Shown in pieces: positions 7,123 through 19,100 of a stretch of 20,225 nt of DNA. The stretch lies in IMG/VR virus record IMGVR_UViG_3300023172_000258, positions 1 to 20,225 of that record; one strand, written 5' to 3'. The translations under genes and the position numbers were made by a program. This DNA is from a virus. The notes under the pieces are model-generated. The model saw only the letters and a list, made by a program, of their open reading frames with translations. It ran no database searches and was not told the DNA's origin. Positions within the stretch are counted from its first letter, which is position 1, and each line of letters begins with the position of its first letter.

Positions 7123-10100
7123 GTGGTAGCGATATTGTTTTGTCTCTTATAAATCTTGCGATTTTATTTTGGCTATCACTGAGCGATAGTGAAGTATTTG
7201 TATCAACTATATCGTTCCAGAGATTACCATTTTTCTTAACTAGTAATATTTGTTCACCAGTCAACGGTATATTATCAGGGTGTGCATCATCCTGTATATT
7301 TAATATTAACAGCGTTTTTGGTTGTCCATCAATATACGCTATTTCCATTGTATATTCAGCTGGCACTATTTCGTCACCGTCTGGAGAATCTAAATCAACT
7401 GCTGCATTAAATTTATACCAATTCCTGTCTTTGAGTTTGTTGTTTGGTTCTAGAGGTAAAGGCTTTCTTAATCGTCTTCCACCAACAAAAATATCAACCA
7501 TACTTGCTGCTATTTCATCAATTAATGTTTCAGACTCAAATGCACTTAAACTGCTTCCTATTTTTGTAACGTATTCGTTTGCAGGAGTATGAAGATCTAC
7601 ATCTAGTAATATTTCTCCTGTGCTACCATCAGCAAAATCTGTTAAATCAGTAATTTGTTGATTTTCTTTATAAGGAATAGTTTCTTCAGGTCCTTGCCCT
7701 ACAACAGTTGTGCCGCTTTGATGCACAGTTGCAATGCCTGTTCCTAATGTTCCTCTACGTAATCCAGATAATGTTGCATTTTCTACAGCATAATATTCAA
7801 TACGTTCTTTATCAATCCATATTATACCAGGCTGATTTCTATTGCGATCAGGTATTGTAATTCCATCAGCATTTTGTAAAATAATTTGACTATCATAATA
7901 ATTTAATGGTTGTGCTAATGTATATGTATTTTGATTATTCAAACGCTTGAAGTGGAATCTGTTTAGCATGTCTTTGAATATTCTAAATCCATATTTAGGT
8001 GTTGATACACTACCTGCAAAATGCAACACTTCTATTGTGCTGTTTTTGTTTACACGTCTTGCTAATTGGACTCCTGTCTTATCTGCATTTAACACGTAAT
8101 CAATTTCTGGTGTCAATAATTTGCCATTTTTAACAATCCAAACATAGTTTGTGCTTATAGCAGGCTTGCTTAATTCTAAATATCCTTTAGTTAGATTATT
8201 TCTATCTATATAAGCATTTGTTCCTTCTGGAGCATGTGTGGTTGAAAACACAACATCAAAACTTTCTCTTTCAAGTCCAGTGATATCATGATTACTAAAT
8301 GTATATATTTTAACATCGTGTGTAGATCTAGGAGCATATGCAAAATTTAGCGTGTCGCCCTGTGTGTAATCAAACCCTGTCAATGTTACAGTTTCGTATG
8401 TGCTATCATTTCCATAAGTAGCAATTGCTGTAACACGTTGTGGTGTGTCATCGATTGTAAATAGAGCTTCCATATCTCTCAAATATCCATACAATTTTAA
8501 TGTTACTGAATTTCCATTTACACTTTTTTCTTTGACAATACCTCTAACAGTTGTGCTATCATCTGTCAATGCCAATATTATTTCATCTCCAACTGGAATG
8601 CCGTTAGTCCACGCAGGACTTGTTGTTTCAAATGTGATACTCGTATCAGTAAAAGTATATTCCGCATCTCTAATAATATGCACTTCTAATGTATCGCCTA
8701 CTTCTCCAATTTGGTTAGAAGTTAAAACTATCCTACCAGTTATTGCATCAAAGTCCCAATATTGAGGTGCAAGATAAGTTTCATTAAGGTAAACCAAAAT
8801 ATCTCTTTGGAAAACTTTTGATAAATTTTCAAACTGCCATTTGTCTATTTCATAACTTCTATCAGAAGTTATTATTATTTTTTTCCTATATCCAGGATTT
8901 AATATCTTATTGTTGACTTGCACAATTATGTTGTTTGCAATAGGTAATCTATTGTAAGGCAATAATACAGAACCGTTTGGATTTTTCGCTGTTTTAAATT
9001 CGTGATAATATTTTACATCGTCAGGAACAAAAGATTCGTCAATTACAATTTGACTAAAATCAGGAGTTGTGTTATTATACACAGTATAATCAAAAATGTC
9101 ACCTATAGCACTTTGTGTTGTAAGTTCAATTTCTAATGTTCCATTATTATCTTTTGGTTCAGCTAATTCAACATTTCCGTTTCTTGTTACAAATAAACTA
9201 TATTCTGTGCTGTATTTTATATTTGTATCAAGTCTTGTGGTTTTTTCTGTTGTTACTATTCTGTCACTATCAATTAAATCTAATCCATTGTTATCAATAA
9301 GAATAATATTGAGATTTTTATTTGGTTCTATTGCTGTGCTATCTGCAAAAATAAATGTGTTTGTTTTCCAATCAATAGTATATTCAGATTGATCAATAAT
9401 AACATCGTCTAATTTAGCAATAACATTTGTTTGAGATGCAGCAACTCCACTTAATGGATATTCTAATCTACCATCATCGGTTAGGTAGTTATGAACTGTA
9501 ATTATACCTTGGCCGTCTTGAACTCTGTTGAAGACTTGTATATCAAGTGCATCGACTAACTGTCCTGGAACTTGCTCTTCTGGACCTTTGCTCGTTGTTG
9601 GCGTAACAAACCCATCACCGTCAACAGTTATATCACCTGCTTGCACACCGGTAGCTGTAGAAAGCGCAAAATCGCCGCCTTTTAATTCTATGTCAAAGTT
9701 TGTAAAGTCTGGTGTTGTAGTTCCATCACTAGATGCTTTTCTGAATATTACAGTATCGCCTGTTGTGTTTGCAACATACGGAACATCGTCGAGTTCATTG
9801 AATTTTTCTAAAATATCGTTTACAACAATACTTGTGGTTATACCGTCACCTGTAATAGGAGATATAACTGCATATGGAATCCTTGGATCTGGAGTAGGCC
9901 ATTTTGGACTGTCTAATCTAATAGGATTTTCACTAGTAGGTGCTAATACACTTTTAAAGTATACATTGTATTCAACATTGGCTTCGAGAGGAAGAGCTAA
10001 ATCTAAAATATCAGTGCTTCCATCTAAGACAAATATTTCATCATCAAATGTAGTATCATATGTGTCAAAACTATTGGCTCCAAAACCATCGGCATCAAAT

Positions 10101-13100
10101 CCAAGAGTATTGCCAAAACTGATTGTGTCTATCTGAACTCCACCATAATCAATTCCGTCCATTACTTGTGCTAAATCAACACTGCCGTCTTCATTAGTGC
10201 CTAAACCAGGCATACCAGTTGTAGGTTTATAAAAATAACTAATCCTATCAGCAGCAGTAAGCATACTTGCGTTTCTATAATAATCAACCAAAATTTCTGC
10301 ACCCAAAGCAGGTGGTTCAGTAAAGGTAATAGTGCCCAGGTTTCTAGTATAACCTACACTTGTATCTTCTTTGTTTCCTGGGGTGTATTCACTACTTAAT
10401 GCTTCAACTCCATTTACTGTTACAACAACTTTTGATTTTCTTGTGTCAATAGGCCAAGTAAGTGTAAATTCTTCTTGTGCACCAGTTCCTGTAAATGTTT
10501 CTGTAGGAACTTGAAGACTTGTGAATACTAAGCTACCACTTACACGGTCAAACTTCATTAACATATGTGTGGCTTTTGCTTTACCATTTCCAAGTATAAC
10601 AATTGCTTTTGCTGGTGTAGAGTCTTCGTCTTGACTTCCATCAAATGTAATTGTAGGAGCTGTAATGTATCTAGCATTACTTGTATTAATTTCTATTGAA
10701 TTTACCTTGGTTCCTGCAAGAGATGCTGTCCCTTTTAGTGTAGGACCTCCGCCGCCGCTGATTGTAACGTTAGGACCGTCTGTCCATCCACTACCACCGT
10801 CGTAAATTTTAATTTCTTTGATTTCAAAACCAACATTATCTAACCAATGTTTCTGAGGATAAGTTTGAACAAAAGGACTATATGTCTGAACTTCGCTATT
10901 AAATACACTTGTTCTTTCAGCAACAATACGTCCTTCAACTGCATCATAACGTGGCTGTAGGTCAAAATCTGTGACGCTTGTTTGAGAAGGTTCAGTTTTT
11001 TGGTAACTGCTAACATATTCTCTAATTTTGGTTTTGTAAGGTTTAACTTCGTTTACATAATCTTGATAATTTGATAAATTATCATTTTTAAATGTTATTT
11101 TCTGTTCTAATTCGCCAACGTTGTGTTGTGCTTTAACAAAGCTGGTTTTGAATATCCAATCAATATTAACCTGTTCTGATAATGCATATCTTACACTTGC
11201 AAAGAATAATTTATTCCATTCAACTTCTAATTGATCAACAAATATTTGATTTTGTAATGATTCCATAATTATACGAACTTCATTAACTGGTTCTCTATCA
11301 TACAAATAAGAATCAAATACTTGATTATCAAAACCGCTTGATACATTTTGATATAACAATTTACTGAATTCTATTGTTCCGTTTTGTCTACCAATTACTT
11401 TATAATTTACAGTATAATCTACTTCTGGCTGATTATCTATTTTTTCTAGTAGAAGCCAACCGCCTGAACCTATATTTTCGATTTTAACAATTTCACCAAT
11501 AAGGTCATTTGTTGCTTCAAGAGCATAGCTGCCTGGGACTAAATGATTTATAGCTGTTGTTTCATCATATCCATCTACATAATAATCTACATATTGCCAA
11601 TACAGAGTTGTGTCATATGATTGTATTCTTTCAACACTCCATTCTCGTTGTGCAGGTGTATAATTGTATAAACTCCAAAATCCGCCTATAGTGCTATCGT
11701 TTTCTACTAGGACAGTAAAACGTCTTACAATACAAATTGTATCGGCACCATAATTTTTACCTTCATTCAAAACTACTGCACTAGTTACTTGTCCTATATT
11801 ATTAATATACAATTGTATTTTTGCACCAGTTCCTGTGCCTCTAATGTCAACTGTTGGACCTTTTCTTACACTACCAGAAACATAACTAGTGTCAATATAT
11901 CCTCTACCAGGATTAGTAATTGTAACACTTTTTATTCTACCGTCAATAACTGTAGGCGACAAAGTAGCAGTTTCAATTTTAGCAACTGCAACAAATCTTA
12001 AAAGATTTTCACTTGCAATTTTTACATCATAATCATTACTGTATATGCTAGGCAAAGGATCAACTTTTTGTAATCCACTGATGTCAAAATCATCAACAAT
12101 TAAATTTTCCGCTAATACACCGTTGACCCTTTCAACTATTTGTTTTAAGGCTTCAGTTTTATTAATAAACATACTTTGATTAGGTGTGTTTAAAACACCA
12201 TATCTACGTGGTATGCTTATATCTATATCAGGTATTTGGTTACTGTTTTTATCATAACCAACTAAACTGTCTATCCATTTTTGCACAATATCTGCATTTG
12301 GTTTACTTGAAGGCACACCTTCAGTTAGAAGCTGATATTCACTATGAATGTTGTTTTCAGTTTCAAACTTTTTCCATTCAATATGCAGAACTATATTTTC
12401 ATCCTTGACTAGATTTCTTACGTTATAAAGTCCAAATTTGTTGTTTTCATAGAACGCAACAAATCTGTATCCTTGCCCTGCAGGATCTTGTATAAGAAGT
12501 GTAACATCAAATGCACTAATTGATCTTGATTCAATTGAAGGCAATGTTTTTTTATTTTTTACCCAATAATAATATTTGTTTGCAAACGTTCCTGTAACAG
12601 GATCATAAATGTTTGCTATTACATAACTATCGTCACCATACTTAGATGTTCCGCTAATGCCATCGGCTAAACCTTCTACAGTGTCTGCAATATCATCCCA
12701 TTCTGTTGGAAGTAAATCACTTTCAACCCATTCATAGACATCTACTTCAAAACTAGGTAATGGTGTATTCCAGTTATTAGTTTTATATTCTAATCCACGT
12801 TGTCTTGTATTAAACCACTTAATAGTGCTTAAATCCCACCACAGTTTTCCTATATAACTACTGTCCCAAGGTGTTTTGTTTCCTGTATTTGTGCTGCCTA
12901 TATTATAAACAGCAGGATCATAATATAGTTTATATGACAATTCTTGTTCTGCAGGTCCTGCAATTTTTCCCTGCACAGGGTCGATATAATCTAAATATGT
13001 TACAAGATCTCCATTGGTTTTATCGTATAAGAAAACATTTTTAATTTTTGTTAAATCAACAAAATCTTGAACTAAACTGTTTGATGTCCATGAGTTTGTA

Positions 13101-16100
13101 TTTTTGTCAGATCTAAAATCTACAACAAAACCAGTATTTGTTCCAACACCTGCATCGTTTGTAAACAACGAACCAGGCTGTCCAACAATAATATGATTAT
13201 CAATTAGTTTTAATGTTGGTTCAACTGCTTTTGTTGTGTCTCTAAAATAGCGCATTTTTTCTGCATATATCCAAGTATCATTATAATTTTCAAAAATGTA
13301 TACTTGTCCATTATCTCTTACAGTGTCTGTAATTGTTGTAGCACTATTATCAAATTGTGTTGTGTTGCTATCAAATGTAACTTGAGAAATATTATCTCCG
13401 TTTATACTCATAATACCTAATTTATTATTTGCAAAATCGATACTATATCCAAACGCTTCATTTGCATCACCTTTTGGTGAAAATAATTCTTGTTGAAAAC
13501 TATATTCAGGATTATCACTATCAAAGTTATATCTAAAAATATAAACTTTTCCGTTGTTTAATCCAGTAACATCACTACCTATAGCACCAACTGCTATATC
13601 TTTTCCATCATCAGAAACAGCAAGAGCTTGTCCAAAATCTTCTTCTAATTTTATATCGCCATCAATATTGGATTCATATATGTAACGGCCTTGATTATCA
13701 TTATATCTGTATACACTTATACGATTAATTTCTGTAAGATCCAAATAACCTGATATAGCTAATACACTGCCATCTTTACTAACGTCAAAACTTTTACCAA
13801 TTTCAACAGCAGTTCCTAAACCAACACTGTCACTTTCAACTGCTGTAACATCTCCAAAGTTAGGCACAAACCCTACATAATCAACATATTGATCTAATGC
13901 TTCCCAATCTGATGAGCTGCCAGGTAAAACACCACTACTTGCAAAAATATTAGTTGTAGCTCTATACAAAATATAATCGGCAAATACTATCTCATTTTGA
14001 TAATAATTTTTCAAAGGATCAAAAGTGCCTTTGTAATTTTGATCTCTAGTATAGTTGAAAAAATTAACATTTGCTAAACTATTTTCTATAAAATAGATTC
14101 TGCCGTTATCTGCTAAACTTCTTATGTAGAACCTATGAACTAAATCGTTAGTAAATGCCGATTTAATAGCAATACCAAATTGTTCATTATCTCTAGCTAC
14201 AGGAGATAAGATTGTGGTTTCTAATTTATATGTTGTTACATCTTTTTTGTAAACATGGATAACACCTTGATTGCTATAACCGCTTAGATTTCCTGTGGGA
14301 TCTGCTTCAAGAACATCAACCAATTCCCAATCTTGAGATAATGTTCCTATTGTGCTATCCGCAATACCAGCCGGTGTGTCTCTAACAGCTCTCCATAGTG
14401 TTCCTCTATCGCTTACAATATCATATTGTAAATAACTTGCTGTGCCGTCAAATTCTCCAACATACTTACTGCGAACATCACTTGCTAACGGCGCACCAAC
14501 TAAAATGTATTGTCCATTTTGAGTTACATCAACTGATGTTCCAAACCCAGAACCGGTGTCATATAAAACACCTGTAGAAATTAAACCAGAATTAGTTGTG
14601 TGTGAACCCATTGCTGAAGTATCAACAGGAGAAGTAAGATCTTTATCATTATAGATACTAAATGATGTAGAAGTCAAAATAGAAACATAATAGTAATTGT
14701 CGTTTAAAGCAGTAAGTCCTTCTGCGTTTCTGATTTGTATTCTTTCACTTTCTCTTAAACCATGCGGACCTGAAGTAGTAATTTCACCTGGATTGCTATT
14801 CACAATTCCTACAATACCTACTGATGAAATTGCTTCTGGTTCTAGTGTTTGTAATAATGTGTATTCTAATGCTTCACTTAATCTTGAATAAACGGCTACT
14901 TTACCATTCAAGCCAACATCAGGCATACCAACTGCTAATACTTGATTGCTGCCGCTTGCAGCAAAAGCTGTGCCATATCCTACATCGTTAAGGCCTTCTT
15001 CGTTTGGTATTTCTGCTTGTAGATTAAATATTTTTGTATTTGAAATAACTTCGCTTTTTTCGGCTCCGTTATTGTCTATCCATAAATTATCATTGTCATT
15101 GATATCGTAGTCTATTAGTAAAGCGTTCACATCGGTGATATTTGCTATTCTGCGACTGTTCAGCTGACTTACTATTCCAAGAGTGCTATCGCTTAAATCA
15201 ATTTCATCATCGCCGATGTCTTTGTTAGAATAAAATTCTACAACATTTAATGATACATCTCTAGCTGTCCAAAATCCATTTACATCCTCGTTTATATTGT
15301 TAATACCGATTATTTCACCAGTTGTAAATGGCACAGCTCTATCAAATATTGCTGTGAATCCTAAATCTGTTTTTATAATTTTGTTTATACGTGCAGGTGA
15401 TTGAATATGCTTGTAAACATTCCAACTCTGTTGAACTTCAGGCACCCAAATATATGTGTCTAGGTTAACTGAATTAATATCAAAACTTAGAACATCTTTT
15501 AAACTACGTGCAATAAAATTAACTTGATCTAATGCTACATATCCGCCAGTCTTTGTATATTCTTCTAAACTAGAATTAGTTGGAAATGGTGCATGATCAT
15601 AATCTTGGTTTTGCAAGTAAACTTTATTTTTAGGATATTGGTAAACAAGGTCTGTTCGGCTAATATCAACAGTGTTTACAAGTTCAACAGTTTGAGGTTC
15701 AATCCTAAATTGTTTTTCGTCTAGTTGATATTCAACTTCGTCAAAACTATCTGTCGCACCATACTGTCCTAAACGTATTGCCCATTCTTCATAAAATTCA
15801 AGACTGTCTTTGTCTGCACTGCCTAACTTGTCAAATAGTTTTGTTAGTGCATTTTTTGTGCCTTTGTCTTGTAACATTCCTTGATAGAATTTGTATTGTG
15901 CAACATCATCATTGATTATGTTTTCTAAATATTGACGTTTTTGATAGCCTATCAAATGCTGTGCTAAACGTTGCTGTTCGCTGTCAAAATTATCAGTATC
16001 TAAATCATAAAAATCAGTGAACTGATTTGCTCTATAATCCCAGTTAGGCATCAAAGAACTTTCAGGACGTTTTGGCAACACATTCCAGTTGTTAAAATCA

Positions 16101-19100
16101 AATTCTTCTGTGCCTGTATGTGTTACAGTAGCAGTATAATAAAATTGTTTATATTTTACTAGTTCGCCAATGTAATAATCTTTCCAAGATTCCCATTCTG
16201 TGACAAGTGCTTCATCATATGTGAAGCCTGGAATATTTAGACTACCGTTCCACCCGTCGGTTCTATATCCTACAATCTTTATACGCTCTTGTCTATAGCC
16301 TGGCTCAGGATCATATATTGTATCATTGAATACCGTGGTATTATCAATTAGCACAACATGCTCTTTTTGAACAAGCGGAAGTTTAACAAAGAATATGCCT
16401 TGAGCTGTTGATTTTGGAGTAATACCAAATTGGTTTGTATTGTCTCTAATTATGTTAGTAAAGCTACTTCTCAGTTTTGAAGTATCGGCTTGTAAAACAT
16501 CCAGACCATAAAAATTGTCAAAGATATTATCTACAACAAAATAATCTTTAGAAAATTTAAGTTGGTTAGCTGCGGGACTTAATACGATTACACTTGCTTC
16601 TGCCCAATTTTGTGTTGTCCAAAACAAATATTCTTTTATAGCTAACCTAAAATCTTCAATACTTTCAGTTTCTCTATTATTATAATCAAAAACAAATCCT
16701 TGTTCTTTTAAATATTTTTCATAACCTAAAATAAAATCAACGACTTCTTGTATCTTTGTATATACAGTGCCATAATCAACAACAGAAGGAACAGACTGAT
16801 ATCTTTTTCTAATTAAAGCAGTAGCACCACCTGTAATAGGCAACTCGTTTAATTGTGTATACAAAGTGTTGTCAAAATTTGTTCCGGTTGTGTGTGTTTC
16901 ATTTATCCTGTAGAATCTATTATTGTATTTTACAATTTTTCCTGCGACAAGTTGTTTGCCTTCATCCCAGGTTATAAAACTATCACTGATGCCGCCAACG
17001 TTGATTGCAATATCGTTTGCGCTTTCAAAAGGTTTATAGATTGTAAAGAATGGATCTTCTTTATCATATCCAGAAACTTTAAATCCTCTATCTACTTTTT
17101 CAATTACTATTCCACTATAAGAAATGAGATTTTGCGCACTACTTGTGTTTAGGAAAATTTGATAATTTTCCTGAGGAATAAAAACATTACCTTGATTTAA
17201 AGGTGTCCTACTGTCTAATACTAGTTTTAATTTGTCTTTATCTGCAAATCCTGCTAATTTAATTCCCATTTGTGAGTTTAAATTTTGTAAATTATCAATA
17301 TATTTTTCATAATTTGCATTGATATTGCTTTGTAAATAATTTTCTATATAATTTACTAAACCCAATGTTTGATTAACTAAATTATTTGTTTTAGTTTTAG
17401 GAAAAACTAGATCAACTGAACGAATTGCTTTTTTGTTATTGTAAACATAATTACCAGCAAGATTCCTACTAGTTCTAGATCTATCAAATGCAATTGCAAA
17501 AACTTGTGCAGGTCTATTTACAATCATAGCTAGTAATAAACTAAAAGCATAATCACTACTACGTCTCCATGCTGTTTCAATAGGTGCTTCATCTCCAAAT
17601 TTAAATAAAACATTAGACATAGTTGTGTAGCTAAAATCTTTAGCATACCCGCTGGCTAGTGGATCTAATAATTGTCCATATTCGTTTACGGGCAAATGAC
17701 TTGTCAAGCCTGGACGCACATATTTTTTTGCAACAATAAGTGGTTTGCCTGGTTCTTTAATATAACCATTTTCAATGTCTTTCCACATTATCAAATTATC
17801 TTTTGTATAAGGTGCTGGACCGTATTTGGTTTCCCACCATGTAGGCTTAACACTAAATCCTAGCATTTCCCATGGAGTTGTATGAGGTGTGTCAGTTTCG
17901 TATGCCATTTTGTATACTGCACGCCAATACCCTGGTAGTTGTTCACCAGTAGGACTTACACTCCTGCTGTAATTGTAAGTAAAACCATCACCTCGTGTTA
18001 CAAAATCATTTTCAGTATAATCAGGATTTCCTACCAATGGTAACCAAGAAATAAAGTCACTTATTAATATTTTGTCTAATGATTTTTTTGTAACATTACT
18101 ATTGCGATAATTGCCTTCTATGTAATCATGTATATTTAAAATAGACTTATCATAATCAATTTTTAAATTATTATAAATTCTTTTTTCTAATTCTAAAAGT
18201 AGATCATCTCTATAATCATTATAGGCAACAGATTTACTACCATCGTGACCTATTATTATATTGGTATTTGAAGAATATGTATTATCTACTTGCAATGACG
18301 GAACATACGAAGGATAAATTCCTATTTTTGTTGGAGTCGGAGGAACAAAACTACCTTCAGTATTTTCATACTCATAAATTTTAATTACATCGTCATTTTG
18401 CATTGTCGCTGTAATATCTACAAATCCGTTATCGGTAAAAGTATAATCAAGTCCATAAACTAATTGTGTATCGTTAATGTAAACATACACAGCTTTTCTA
18501 CTTAATTGTTTTACATTGAATATTTTTGATAAAGCATAATATGTATTTCTGCTATCTAAAACTTTATATTCAAGTAGTTTAGCACCACCAAATCCTAACA
18601 TATCAGTGCTGTAAAATGGCATATTTTTTGACTTGTTTTTTGTCAATTCTTGCATAATTAAATCAACATGATCTTTTATAGGTCCTACAAAAGAACTATT
18701 GGTTGCTGCTTTTAAAAATTCCCTTTTGAATTTGCTGTATTCTGTTTTTGCTAACCTAATAGCTTTTACTATATTTGCATTTTTATCTGTTAAATGATAA
18801 AGAGGTAAGTTTATAGGTCCGCTGTGTTGTAAGAACTTGCGTCCATATTTTGATACTATACCCAAATCTCTAAGATTACTACGTCCTGGTTGCATACCAG
18901 AAAATTCTGGTATTTCAGCAATCATGCCTTCAACATGATCATTTACTTGACCAAGTGTAAATTCTGTAATATTATTGTTTAGTGGGTTGCGTTCTAAATT
19001 GTAGGGTATTTCATAATATCCAACATCTGTTTTTTCTGCACTGCTTTTTGTTTTAATAATAATAACATCATCTGTAGATAATTCTTCAACTAGATTAATT

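Larger units (their letters stand above)
13110..14985 (-). other. Seven-bladed FG-GAP/integrin-like beta-propeller in the giant protein
   Basis: Seven repeats of the form '(F/Y/L)G-x-(A/S)-(F/V/I)...(I/L)(A/L)VG-x...G-x-(V/I)-x-(V/I)Y/F' are readable in order: YGTAFAASGSNQVLAVGMPD; FGTSVDVTQNGQYILVGAPL; FGIAIKSA...NGRIYFIE; LGTAVEIGKSFDVSKDGSVL; FGQALAVSDDGKDIAVGAIG; FGYSIDFANNKLGIMSINGD; and PTLKLIDNHIIVGQPGSLF. The spacing between blades is irregular because other modules are inserted after blades 1, 2 and 3. Typical integrin-type Ca loops (DxDxDG) are not obvious. FG-GAP propellers usually mediate protein or glycan contact. Confidence 0.72.

Noticed and set aside
6752-7592. Plus-strand frames with hydrophobic, membrane-like translations
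   Set aside because: They lie fully antisense to the 202-residue gene and the end of the giant gene; the apparent hydrophobic segments come from reverse reading of Asn/Lys/Glu-rich codons.
14585-14815. Ubiquitin-activating enzyme function
   Set aside because: The FCCH-like pattern is a small beta-barrel that recurs in phage structural proteins. No adenylation domain or catalytic Cys context is present.
13110-14985. Calcium-binding integrin-type loops in the propeller
   Set aside because: The canonical DxDxDG loop is not seen in any blade; segments such as 'DVSKDGS' do not match its spacing.
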